A DNA stretch of 64,000 nt from Chitinophagaceae bacterium (GTDB taxonomy: Bacteria; Bacteroidota; Bacteroidia; Chitinophagales; Chitinophagaceae). Location: the NCBI GenBank assembly GCA_023957575.1, contig JAMLGU010000001.1, forward strand, positions 186,001-250,000, read 5' to 3'. The notes beneath the pieces were generated by a model. That model did not search any database, had not been told where the DNA came from, and was given only the letters and a program-made list of their open reading frames with translations. This document shows, in pieces, positions 53,866 through 63,021 of the stretch (position 1 is the stretch's first letter; the number at the start of each line of letters is the position of its first letter). Position numbers and translations under genes: made by a program.

Positions 53866-55359
53866 ATGAAAAAAATATTATACTTTTTATCCTTAGCCAC
53901 ATTATGGAGTTGCTCGCAAATGGGCAATAATGGCCAATCTGCTGCAGAAAAAGAAAACTCAAAAAATTCTGATGCAGGTATTTATTCTTTGGATGGAAAA
54001 TCTGCAACGGTTTATACTACTGCCGATACTGCCAATTACCGAATTAGCAAAACCGACAGCTCATTGCAATTTACTGATTTTGGTCAGCCAATAGAGACTC
54101 AGGTGTGTGTATTTGTAGATCCTTCAAAAACATACCAGACTTTTATAGGCATTGGTGGCGCATTAACAGATGCCGCCGCTGAAACATTTTACAAATTACC
54201 CAAAGACAAACAGGATACATTTTTAAAATCATTGTATGATGCCGGCAGTGGAATTGGATATACCCTTGGAAGAACCAATATGAACAGTTGCGATTTCTCG
54301 AGTGGCAGTTATACTTATGTTGAGGATAATGATGTGGCTTTAAAAACCTTCAATATCGCTCATGATAAGCAGTTTAAAATACCTTTTATTAAGGAAGCCA
54401 TAAAAACAGCCGGTGGAAAATTAACAATGTACATCAGCCCCTGGAGCCCTCCGGCATGGATGAAGGATAATAACAATATGTTGCAAGGCGGTAAACTGAA
54501 AAAAGAATTCTACCAGCCCTGGGCAGATTATTATGTGAAATACATTCAGGCATTAGAGCAGGAAGGTATTCCTGTATGGGGATTGAGTGTGCAAAACGAA
54601 CCTATGGCCACCCAACGCTGGGAAAGCTGCATTTATACTGCAGAGGAAGAAGCTGATTTCATAAAATCGGCATTGGGACCCACTTTGAAAAAAGATGGAA
54701 TGTCAGAAAAAAAACTAATCATCTGGGATCATAACCGCGATCTTATTTTTCAAAGAGCCAGTACTACGCTCAAAGACCCGGAAGTGGCAAAATATGTTTG
54801 GGGAATTGGTTTTCACTGGTACGAAACCTGGACGGGCAGTAGCATGATGTTTGAAAACCTGAAGAGAACTGCGGAAGCTTTTCCCGAAAAAAATCTAATT
54901 TTTACAGAAGGTTGCAAAGAAAAATTTTCAATGGATAGCGTAAACAACTGGACTCTGGGCGAGCGCTATGGCATGAGTTTGATCAACGATTTTAATGCTG
55001 GCACCGTGGCCTGGACGGACTGGAATGTGCTGCTCGATGAAACCGGAGGGCCTAATCATGTGGGTAATTTATGTTTTGCCCCGGTTCATGGCAATACCAA
55101 AACCGGCGAGCTCATTTATACAAATGCCTATTATTATATCGGTCATTTTTCAAAGTTCATTAAGCCTGAAGCTAAACGCATCGCCGTTTCTACCAATCGA
55201 ACCGACCTTTTAGCCACAGGTTTTATGAATAGTGACGGGAAAGTGGTGGTGGTGGTTATGAATAAAGGATTACAGCACTTTCAGTATGTTTTATGGATAC
55301 AGGGGCAAGCAGTATCGGTTAATTCTTTACCTCATTCAATTAGTACAATTATTATTTAA
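53866..55359 (+). CDS. GH30 glycosidase lipoprotein (glucosylceramidase-like)
   Basis: 497 residues. Lipoprotein signal MKKILYFLSLATLWSCSQ with Cys at the lipobox. GH30 hallmarks: FIGIGGALTDAAAETFY, ISPWSPPAWMKDNNNML, acid/base E245 in LSVQNEPMATQRWESC and nucleophile E348 in LIFTEGC. GH30 members act on beta-1,6-glucans, glucosylceramides or related beta-linked glucose. With the GH3 enzyme the likely pathway is beta-glucan hydrolysis, outer chain by GH30 and oligomers by GH3. Confidence 0.92.
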   Translation: MKKILYFLSLATLWSCSQMGNNGQSAAEKENSKNSDAGIYSLDGKSATVYTTADTANYRISKTDSSLQFTDFGQPIETQVCVFVDPSKTYQTFIGIGGALTDAAAETFYKLPKDKQDTFLKSLYDAGSGIGYTLGRTNMNSCDFSSGSYTYVEDNDVALKTFNIAHDKQFKIPFIKEAIKTAGGKLTMYISPWSPPAWMKDNNNMLQGGKLKKEFYQPWADYYVKYIQALEQEGIPVWGLSVQNEPMATQRWESCIYTAEEEADFIKSALGPTLKKDGMSEKKLIIWDHNRDLIFQRASTTLKDPEVAKYVWGIGFHWYETWTGSSMMFENLKRTAEAFPEKNLIFTEGCKEKFSMDSVNNWTLGERYGMSLINDFNAGTVAWTDWNVLLDETGGPNHVGNLCFAPVHGNTKTGELIYTNAYYYIGHFSKFIKPEAKRIAVSTNRTDLLATGFMNSDGKVVVVVMNKGLQHFQYVLWIQGQAVSVNSLPHSISTIII

Positions 55360-55493
55360 ACATATCTTTTAAATGATGATTCATTAGCATAGAAACCATA
55401 CCTGATATTCTCAAGGGATCTTAAGGCTAAGTAATATTGTAGCAATACACTTGAATCTGCGTGTTAAAATGCAAATAAACCTCCTTTTATCAT

Positions 55494-55501
55494 TAATTTT
55501 G
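55494..55501 (+). promoter_or_regulatory. -7 element for the sulfatase gene
   Basis: TAATTTTG fits TAnnTTTG, 43 bp before the sulfatase ATG. A matching -33 element is not clear. Confidence 0.4.
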
Positions 55502-55544
55502 ACAGTGCAAATTGAATTTTTGTGCCAAAATAAAAAGATGTTTT

Positions 55545-57044
55545 ATGAAACCACTGATTCTGTTACTCCCATTGATAATTTCCATGAGTCTTTTTGCCCA
55601 AAAAAACAATTCTGGCAAAAAAGACAACCGCCCCAATATCATTTACATTTACGCTGATGATATGGGCTATGGCGAACTGGGGTGTTATGGACAGCAAAAA
55701 ATCAAAACGCCAAATTTGGATAAGATGGCGGCAGAAGGAATCCGGTTTACCCAACATTATACCGGTACTCCTGTGTGTGCCCCGGCAAGGTGTATGTTGA
55801 TGACGGGCAAGCATAGCGGCCACTCGTATATTCGCGGCAACTATGAATTAGGCGGATTTGAAGACTGGAATGAAGGTGGACAAATGCCATTACCTGAAGG
55901 CACTTTTACCATTGCAAAAATGATGAAACAAGCCGGATATGTTACAGGGGCCATTGGTAAATGGGGGTTGGGTATGAACGACAATACCGGAGATCCCAAT
56001 AAGCAGGGGTTCGATTATTTTTATGGTTATTATTGCCAAAAGCAGGCACATAATTTTTATCCGACCCATTTGTGGGAAAATGGAAAATGGGATACACTTC
56101 AAAATAAACCTTTCATGGTACATCGAGCAATACCTGCAAATTCTTCTGATAGCGCTTTCGAAAATTTTAAAGGAAAAGATTACTCCATTACAAAAATGGC
56201 GGAGAAGACATTGGCTTTTATAAAAAAGAATCAAAACCGGCCATTCTTTTTATACCTTCCTTATACAGGGCCTCATGTATCGCTGCAAGCTCCCGACGAA
56301 GCCATAAAAGAATACATTGGGCAGTTTGACGAAGAACCATACTTTGGCGAAAGAGGCTATGCGCCTAATAAATATCCACTTTCTACTTATGCTGCTATGA
56401 TCACCTATATGGATAAACAGGTAGGACGCATAGTGGCGCTACTGAAGGAATTGAAGCTGGATAAGAATACAATCATTATGTTTAGCAGTGATAATGGCGC
56501 TACCTTTAGAACAGGTGGTGTGGAGCCAGGCTTTTTTAATCTTACTGCCGGTTTACGAGGGTTTAAACAGGATCTTTATGAAGGCGGCATCCGTATCCCC
56601 TTTATTGCTAAATGGCCAGAGAAAATAAAAGCGGGTCAGGTTTCGGACCTTATCTCAGTTCAATACGATTTGATGGCTACACTTGCCGATTTGATTCACT
56701 CAAAAACGCCTCCTACTGACGGCATATCTTTTTTGCCCACTTTATTATCCCACACAAATCAACAGAAAAAACACGATTACTTATACTTTGAGTTTCCCGA
56801 AAAGGGTGGGCAGGTTGCTATTCGCATGGGAGACTGGAAAGGGGTAAAAAGCAATATGAAAAAAGACAGAAATGCCCCATGGGAAATATATCATCTCAAA
56901 AATGATGTGGCCGAAAAAAATGATGTGGCTGCCCGGTATCCTGATCTGGCAGTAAAATTTGAAGAAATAATGAAAAAAGAGCATGTCCGAACCCATTTGA
57001 AGGAATGGGAATTTATTGATAAAAGGTTTGCAGATCGAAATTAA
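55545..57044 (+). CDS. Exported type I sulfatase
   Basis: 499 residues with a signal peptide (MKPLILLLPLIISMSLFAQ). The formylglycine site is C78-A-P-A-R (GTPVCAPARCMLMTGKHSGH), metal-binding Asp-Asp is in NIIYIYADDMGYGELGCYG, and FSSDNGATFRTGG supplies the later metal ligands. It needs a maturase (FGE or anSME), which is not in this window. Substrates are probably sulfated glycans. It follows the GH30 gene but with 185 bp between and its own promoter-like element. Confidence 0.93.
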   Translation: MKPLILLLPLIISMSLFAQKNNSGKKDNRPNIIYIYADDMGYGELGCYGQQKIKTPNLDKMAAEGIRFTQHYTGTPVCAPARCMLMTGKHSGHSYIRGNYELGGFEDWNEGGQMPLPEGTFTIAKMMKQAGYVTGAIGKWGLGMNDNTGDPNKQGFDYFYGYYCQKQAHNFYPTHLWENGKWDTLQNKPFMVHRAIPANSSDSAFENFKGKDYSITKMAEKTLAFIKKNQNRPFFLYLPYTGPHVSLQAPDEAIKEYIGQFDEEPYFGERGYAPNKYPLSTYAAMITYMDKQVGRIVALLKELKLDKNTIIMFSSDNGATFRTGGVEPGFFNLTAGLRGFKQDLYEGGIRIPFIAKWPEKIKAGQVSDLISVQYDLMATLADLIHSKTPPTDGISFLPTLLSHTNQQKKHDYLYFEFPEKGGQVAIRMGDWKGVKSNMKKDRNAPWEIYHLKNDVAEKNDVAARYPDLAVKFEEIMKKEHVRTHLKEWEFIDKRFADRN

Positions 57045-57282
57045 AAAAAATCAAAGCTTTGAATACTGCAACCTCAATATTCTTAGATAATTTGAAATCA
57101 ATTTTTCTCAAACAATTTGGTAAAGGAACGATGAAACGGATTGGGCTGCCTAATTTTTCTACTTATCAAAATTGTAACGTTTTGCTTAATTTATTAAAAG
57201 TGAATCATCAAATCCTTTAGTTGTTTAACCAATAAAGAATTCTTTTTGTGAAAAATCCTTCAAACTACTTTTTCATAATACA

Positions 57283-57415
57283 ATGAAAATATTCATAAAA
57301 ATAGTCGAGTTCAAGTCTGTTGGAACATTCCCTTTTCTTTTATGCTGCTTGTTGCATTTGATTTAATACAGAAATAAACACCATTGAATACCCGAAAAAG
57401 GAATATTTTTTATTC
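57283..57415 (+). promoter_or_regulatory. Two candidate ArgR-type boxes upstream of argD
   Basis: ATGAA-AATA-TTCAT (57283-57296) and GAATA-TTTTT-TATTC (57401-57415) are imperfect palindromes resembling the arginine-repressor operator TGAAT-N4-ATTCA. The region 57045-57508 has no ORF. Assignment is tentative since AT-rich palindromes are frequent here. Confidence 0.25.
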
Positions 57416-57450
57416 GGATTCGCAATTTTTTAAGTATTTTTAAAGCCTCT

Positions 57451-57484
57451 GGGCTTGTCTTTAAAGACAGGCTCAGTGTTTTTT
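57451..57484 (+). terminator. Terminator-like hairpin in the argD leader
   Basis: GGGCTTGTCTTT (57451-57462) pairs with AAAGACAGGCTC (57463-57474), twelve pairs including two G-U, followed by AGTG and a T-tract (57479-57484). It lies only 25 bp before argD, so it either ends an upstream transcript or acts as an attenuator for the arginine operon. Confidence 0.6.
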
Positions 57485-57508
57485 GTTTAGAAAATAATTA
57501 TTAAAAAG

Positions 57509-58651
57509 ATGAATTTATTCGACGTTTACCCTCTTAATAATGTTACCATCGTAAGAGCCGTCGGCTCCACAGTTTGGGACGAAAATGATCAACCTTATCT
57601 GGATATGTACGGCGGCCACGCCGTAATCAGTATTGGACATACACACCCACATTGGGTGCAGCGTATTGAAGAACAATTGAAAAAAATTGCTTTTTATTCT
57701 AACTCAATTATTATTCCACTACAGAAAGAGTTGGCTGAAAAACTTGGAAAAATTTCAGGTAAAGAAGATTATCAGTTGTTTTTGTGCAACTCAGGCGCTG
57801 AAGCAAATGAAAATGCTTTGAAACTGGCATCTTTTTATAACGGCAGAAAAAAAATCATTGCTTTCGGCAAAGCATTTCACGGAAGAACCTCATTGGCAGT
57901 TTCGGCCACCGACAATAGAAATTATATTGCACCCGTAAACGAAACCGATAATGTGGTATTCCTTCCGTTTAATGATGAAGCGGCTTTGCAACAATATTTT
58001 GACCAGCACGGCCATGAAGTTTCATCAGTGATCATCGAAGGTATTCAGGGAGTGGGCGGTATCAATGTGGCTACCACCGAATTTATGCAACTGATAAGGC
58101 GGCTTTGCGATAAGCACGGCGCAGTGTTCATCGCCGATAGCGTGCAATGTGGCTATGGCAGAACAGGAAGATTTTTCAGTCATGATTACGCAGATGTTAA
58201 TGCAGACATCTATTCGATGGCCAAAGGCATGGGCAACGGATTTCCGGTGGCCGGTATCATAATTGCTCCACATATCAAACCCAAACATTTTCAATTAGGT
58301 ACTACTTTTGGTGGCAATCATCTGGCTTGTGCGGCAGCGCTGGCTGTGCTGGAAGTAATGGAAGAAGAAAACCTGATGGACAACGCCACAAAAATGGGAA
58401 ACTATCTGATGGAAGAATTGAAAAAAACAGAACCTCTGAAAAACATTCGTGGCAGAGGTTTAATGATTGGTTTTGACGTGCCGGAGGAGATAGGTACGCT
58501 GAGAAAAAATCTTCTCAACAATCAAAAGATTTTTACGGGCATGGCAAATCCAAATGTCATCCGTGTATTGCCATCATTAGCTTTGCAAAAATCAGATGCT
58601 GACAAATTTTTGAAAGCCATAAAATTAGAAATAGAACATTTAAAAAATTAA
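57509..58651 (+). CDS. argD: Acetylornithine/acylornithine aminotransferase
   Basis: 380 residues, class III PLP aminotransferase. The PLP lysine is K239 in YSMAKGMGNGFPVAG, the cofactor Asp is in FIADSVQCGYGRTG, and GGHAVISIGHTHPHW with NSGAEANENALKLA is the phosphate-binding region. It transfers the amino group that makes acylornithine. It is the first gene of argD-argF'-argB-argE-argH in this window. The operon genes are spaced by about 10-50 bp. Confidence 0.92.
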   Translation: MNLFDVYPLNNVTIVRAVGSTVWDENDQPYLDMYGGHAVISIGHTHPHWVQRIEEQLKKIAFYSNSIIIPLQKELAEKLGKISGKEDYQLFLCNSGAEANENALKLASFYNGRKKIIAFGKAFHGRTSLAVSATDNRNYIAPVNETDNVVFLPFNDEAALQQYFDQHGHEVSSVIIEGIQGVGGINVATTEFMQLIRRLCDKHGAVFIADSVQCGYGRTGRFFSHDYADVNADIYSMAKGMGNGFPVAGIIIAPHIKPKHFQLGTTFGGNHLACAAALAVLEVMEEENLMDNATKMGNYLMEELKKTEPLKNIRGRGLMIGFDVPEEIGTLRKNLLNNQKIFTGMANPNVIRVLPSLALQKSDADKFLKAIKLEIEHLKN

Positions 58652-58681
58652 ACCCAATATTCATTCTCTAAGATTAAAAAA

Positions 58682-59647
58682 ATGTCCTTATTAAAAAACA
58701 AGAACTTCGTAAGCGCAGAAGATGTTACCGATATTAATGGCTTGGTTAATATAGCGCTGGAATACAAAGCAAATCCTTTGAAAGATAAGATACTGGGCGA
58801 CGGCAAAAGAATCGGCTGCCTGTTTTTGAATCCCAGCATGCGAACCCGATTGAGTACTCAAGTGGCTGCACGTAATCTGGGAATGGAGCCAATTATCTTC
58901 AACGTTGGTAGCGAAGGCTGGCAACTGGAGTTTGAGGAAGAAGCGATTATGAGTGGTTCCAAATCGGAACATGTAAAAGATGCAGCGCCAATTTTTGGAA
59001 AATACTTTGACGTGCTGGCAATACGCACTTTTCCATCGCTGGCAAATAAAGAAGATGATTACAGCGAGTTGTATATTAATCAGTTTATTAAATATGCAGG
59101 AATTCCTATCGTGAGTTTGGAGAGCGCAACGCTGCATCCGTTGCAAAGTCTGACAGATATTATTACTATTCAAGAAACTTTCAAAGAAAAGCGCAAACCC
59201 AAAGTAGTGCTTACCTGGGCGCCTCATGTAAAAGCCCTTCCACAATGCGTGGCCAATAGTTTTTCGCAATGGACAAATCAATGGGGCGAAGCAGATTTTG
59301 TAATTACCCACCCGGAGGATTACGAATTAGATACAAAATTCACCAACGGCGCTGTGATAGAACATGATCAAAATAAAGCATTGGAAGGCGCTGATTATGT
59401 ATATGTAAAAAACTGGAGCACCTATACCGATTACGGAAAAATATACTGCAACGACCCCGAATGGATGCTCACACTCGACAAACTGAAGCAAACTAATAAT
59501 GCAAAGGTAATGCACTGCCTGCCTGTAAGAAGAAATGTGGAATTGAGTGATGAAATTCTGGACAGCAGGCATAGCTTAGTAACTCAGGAAGCAGGCAACA
59601 GAGTGTGGGCAGCACAGGCAGTATTGAGCGAAATATTAAAATCTTAA
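58682..59647 (+). CDS. argF': N-acylornithine carbamoyltransferase
   Basis: 321 residues. Carbamoyl phosphate site in LNPSMRTRLSTQVA, where typical enzymes have STRT. HPLQSLTDIITI and HCLPVRRNVELSDEIL follow. The first contact loop EGWQLEFEEEAIMSGSKSEH and the proline-rich HVKALPQ segment mark the acetyl/succinylornithine carbamoyltransferase branch known from Bacteroides and Xanthomonas. I cannot tell acetyl from succinyl preference from this sequence. It makes acylcitrulline, which the argE product then deacylates. Confidence 0.92.
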   Translation: MSLLKNKNFVSAEDVTDINGLVNIALEYKANPLKDKILGDGKRIGCLFLNPSMRTRLSTQVAARNLGMEPIIFNVGSEGWQLEFEEEAIMSGSKSEHVKDAAPIFGKYFDVLAIRTFPSLANKEDDYSELYINQFIKYAGIPIVSLESATLHPLQSLTDIITIQETFKEKRKPKVVLTWAPHVKALPQCVANSFSQWTNQWGEADFVITHPEDYELDTKFTNGAVIEHDQNKALEGADYVYVKNWSTYTDYGKIYCNDPEWMLTLDKLKQTNNAKVMHCLPVRRNVELSDEILDSRHSLVTQEAGNRVWAAQAVLSEILKS

Positions 59648-59656
59648 AAACCTCTA

Positions 59657-60472
59657 ATGGAATCATTATTTGTAATAAAAATAGGAGGCAATATAATAGA
59701 CAATACGGAAGCATTAAACACATTTCTCGCCGACTTTGCTGTGGTGAAAGGTAAATGTATGCTGGTACATGGCGGTGGAAAGATTGCAACAAAAATAGGA
59801 GACAAATTAGGCATCGAATCTAAATATGTCAATGGTCGTAGAATTACGGATGATGAAACGATTGACTTAGTTACGATGGTATATGGCGGATTGGTAAACA
59901 AAAAGATAGTAGCCGGATTGCAATCATTACAGTGCAATGCCATAGGCCTAACCGGCGCTGATGCAAACATTATTCCTGCTACCAAACGCCCGTTGGTTAC
60001 ACTCTCTGTTGCTGATGAAATAAAGGAAGTAGATTTTGGATGGGTAGGCGACATCAAAACCGACAAACTGAATGTTCAAAATGCAAAACACTTGCTCGAT
60101 GCGGGTTTCGCCCCTGTGTTTGCTCCGCTTACCCATGATGGGCTTGGGCATATTTTAAACACCAACGCAGATACCATTGCCTCGTCATTAGCAGTGGCTT
60201 TATCAGCATTTTACGATGTAAGACTGATTTATTGTTTTGAAAAAAGGGGCGTTCTTGAAAATGTGGAAGACGAAAATTCGGTCATCAAAAAAATCAATCG
60301 CGAAAAATATAAACAATTGATCAATGAGAAAAAATTATTTGAAGGCATTTTGCCGAAAATCGATAATGCCTTTGCTGCAATTGAAGCAGGCGTAAAGCAG
60401 GTAATCATTGGCCATGCAGATGATTTAATAAAAAATACTACTGAGGATAACGAAGGAACATTAATTTATTAA
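59657..60472 (+). CDS. argB: N-acylglutamate kinase
   Basis: 271 residues, amino-acid kinase family. VIKIGGNIIDN at the start, MLVHGGGKIATKIGDKLGI for substrate binding, and a GLTGADANIIPATKRP segment with HILNTNADTIASSLAVALSA. It phosphorylates acetyl- (or succinyl-) glutamate. It is 9 bp after argF' and 20 bp before argE, so all are cotranscribed. No N-terminal arginine-sensing extension is seen, so end-product control is uncertain. Confidence 0.94.
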   Translation: MESLFVIKIGGNIIDNTEALNTFLADFAVVKGKCMLVHGGGKIATKIGDKLGIESKYVNGRRITDDETIDLVTMVYGGLVNKKIVAGLQSLQCNAIGLTGADANIIPATKRPLVTLSVADEIKEVDFGWVGDIKTDKLNVQNAKHLLDAGFAPVFAPLTHDGLGHILNTNADTIASSLAVALSAFYDVRLIYCFEKRGVLENVEDENSVIKKINREKYKQLINEKKLFEGILPKIDNAFAAIEAGVKQVIIGHADDLIKNTTEDNEGTLIY

Positions 60473-60492
60473 ACCAACGTCAATCAAAAAGA

Positions 60493-61557
60493 ATGACAGA
60501 AAAACTTTATACTGAAGCAATTAGCCTCTTAAAAAAATTGATTGAAACTCCCAGTTTTAGCAGAGAGGAAGATAAAACTGCGGAAATTATTATTAATTAC
60601 CTTAATGATTATAATATTCCTTGTGAAAGACATGGCAACAATATCATCAGTCAAAATAAATTTTTTAACAAAGCTAAACCTACAATTCTCTTAAACTCAC
60701 ATCATGATACCGTAAGACCCAATCCAAATTACACATTGAATCCTTTTGAGCCTATAGAAAAAGAAGGGAAGCTGTACGGGTTAGGGAGCAATGATGCAGG
60801 AGGTTGCTTAGTGTCTTTAATAGCAGCATTTATATATTTTTATAATCAGGAGAACCTACAATATAATATCATGCTGGTAGCCAGCGCCGAAGAAGAAATC
60901 TCGGGAATTAATGGTATTGAAGCGGTAGTGGACCAATTGCCACAAATCGGATTCGCCATAGTGGGCGAACCTACCTTAAAACAAATGGCTGTTGCCGAAA
61001 GAGGATTATTGGTTCTGGATTGCACAAGCCAGGGACAAGCCGGCCATGCGGCCCGAAATGAAGGAATCAACGCAATAGAAATAGCTATTAAGGACATAGA
61101 ATGGTTTCATAACTATCGGTTTGATCGGGTTTCGGAACTATTGGGCGAAAATAAAATGACCGTTACGGTTATTGAAACTGAAAATAAAGCACATAATGTA
61201 ATACCTGCTCTTTGCAAATTTGTAGTGGACATCAGAGTGAATGAACTTTATACTTTTCAGGAAGTGCTTAATATTATCAAAGCTAATGTACATTCAGAAG
61301 TTCAGGAGCGTTCTACAAGGTTACGATCTACCTCCATTCCGATAGACCACCCTATTGTAAAGGCGGGAATTGAAATAGGCAAAACCTACTATGGTTCTCC
61401 CACCACTTCCGACAAGGCGTTAATGCCTTTCCCCGGGCTAAAAATGGGTCCCGGCGATAGCGCAAGAAGCCATTCACCTGATGAATTTATTTATTTGAAA
61501 GAAATTGAAGAAGGCATTAATGACTACATTGAAATCCTTAAAAAGGTAGTTTTGTAA
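60493..61557 (+). CDS. argE: Acylornithine/acylcitrulline deacetylase, M20 family
   Basis: 354 residues. Zinc peptidase fold with LLNSHHDTVRPNP (metal His and Asp), GLGSNDAGGCLV, and the ASAEEEISGINGIE catalytic glutamate. PGDSARSHSPDEFI at the end gives another metal His. It removes the acyl group of acylcitrulline in this type of arginine pathway. It is between argB and argH in the same direction. Confidence 0.9.
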   Translation: MTEKLYTEAISLLKKLIETPSFSREEDKTAEIIINYLNDYNIPCERHGNNIISQNKFFNKAKPTILLNSHHDTVRPNPNYTLNPFEPIEKEGKLYGLGSNDAGGCLVSLIAAFIYFYNQENLQYNIMLVASAEEEISGINGIEAVVDQLPQIGFAIVGEPTLKQMAVAERGLLVLDCTSQGQAGHAARNEGINAIEIAIKDIEWFHNYRFDRVSELLGENKMTVTVIETENKAHNVIPALCKFVVDIRVNELYTFQEVLNIIKANVHSEVQERSTRLRSTSIPIDHPIVKAGIEIGKTYYGSPTTSDKALMPFPGLKMGPGDSARSHSPDEFIYLKEIEEGINDYIEILKKVVL

Positions 61558-61608
61558 AATAAATCATTTAATAAACAGTTTGACAAATCCAAAACATTTG
61601 TACACATT

Positions 61609-62949
61609 ATGAAGCTCTGGCAAAAAAATACCGATTCACTAAAGGAAATAGAAACCTTTACTGTAGGCAACGACCGTGAAATGGATATGTATCTGGCACC
61701 CTTTGATGTGCTGGGATCACTGGCGCATATTCAAATGTTAGAATCAGTGGGTTTACTTTCACATGATGAATTAGTAAAACTACAATCAGCGCTTAAAGAA
61801 ATTTATAAGGATATTCAGCAATCAGCTTTCAGTTTGCAACCGGATGTGGAAGACATTCACTCTCAAGTGGAATTACTACTCACACAAAACTTAGGCGATA
61901 TAGGCAAAAAAATTCATAGTGCACGAAGTCGTAACGATCAGGTATTAGTGGATCTGAAGCTTTTTTTAAGAAGTGAAATTGAAACAATAGTAAATACTGT
62001 TGTTCCATTTTTCGAACTCCTGCAAACCCAGAGCGAAAAATACAAAACCTATTTGCTTCCGGGTTATACACACTTGCAATTGGCCATGCCTTCTTCATTT
62101 GGCCTGTGGTTTGGTGCTTATGCCGAAAGCTTAGTTGACGATTTGATAACGCTCAGAAGCGCCTTTGAGGTGGTGAATAAAAATCCTCTGGGTTCTGCTG
62201 CAGGCTATGGTTCTTCATTTCCCATCAACAGACAGATGACAACCGATTTGCTCGGTTTTGCATCACTTAATTACAATGTGGTTTATGCACAGATGGGGCG
62301 GGGCAAAGCCGAAAGAGTGGTGGCGCAGGCTTTGGCAAATATCGCAGACACGCTTGCCCGGCTTAGTATGGATATATGTTTGTATCTGAATCAGAATTTC
62401 GGTTTTGTTTCATTTCCGCCGGAGTTGACAACAGGCAGCAGCATCATGCCCCACAAAAAAAACCCGGATGTTTTTGAACTTATCCGTTCCCATTGCAACC
62501 GCATCAAAGCATTGCCCAACGAAATCATGATGATGACCACCAACCTGCCTTCGGGATATCATAGGGATTTGCAATTGCTGAAGGAGCATCTGTTTCCGGC
62601 TTTTAAAACAATAAAAAATTGTATTGAAATGGCAGGACTGATGTTGAGCAATATTGAAATAAAACCCAATTTATTAAAAGATGAAAAATATAAATACCTG
62701 TTTACCGTTGACTTGGTTAATCAATATGTAATGCAGGGGATGCCTTTCAGGGATGCTTATATCAAAGTAGGCAAAGCGGTGGATGATGGCAGTTATACGC
62801 CGCCAACGCAGGAAGAAACGTTGGCTAATCCGCATCAGGGCAGTATCCATAACTTGTGCAACAGTGAAATAAAAAACATGATGGAAAAAGTAGTGGAGTC
62901 TTTTGAGTTCGAAATAATTCATCAGGCATTAGAGAATTTGTTGAAATAA
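61609..62949 (+). CDS. argH: Argininosuccinate lyase
   Basis: 446 residues, fumarase/aspartase superfamily. The signature GSSIMPHKKNPDVFE begins at residue 276, with the mobile-loop serine at 277 or 278. SARSRNDQVLVDLKLFL and HLQLAMPSSFGLWF are typical. It cleaves argininosuccinate to arginine and fumarate. The last gene of the cluster; argG and argC are not in the window. No clear terminator follows. Confidence 0.94.
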   Translation: MKLWQKNTDSLKEIETFTVGNDREMDMYLAPFDVLGSLAHIQMLESVGLLSHDELVKLQSALKEIYKDIQQSAFSLQPDVEDIHSQVELLLTQNLGDIGKKIHSARSRNDQVLVDLKLFLRSEIETIVNTVVPFFELLQTQSEKYKTYLLPGYTHLQLAMPSSFGLWFGAYAESLVDDLITLRSAFEVVNKNPLGSAAGYGSSFPINRQMTTDLLGFASLNYNVVYAQMGRGKAERVVAQALANIADTLARLSMDICLYLNQNFGFVSFPPELTTGSSIMPHKKNPDVFELIRSHCNRIKALPNEIMMMTTNLPSGYHRDLQLLKEHLFPAFKTIKNCIEMAGLMLSNIEIKPNLLKDEKYKYLFTVDLVNQYVMQGMPFRDAYIKVGKAVDDGSYTPPTQEETLANPHQGSIHNLCNSEIKNMMEKVVESFEFEIIHQALENLLK

Positions 62950-63021
62950 AAGATTAGTTCAATTTTAGATTTTCAAATAAAAATTCCGAATAAGAATAGA
63001 GTCACCTTTAATTCATCCTTA

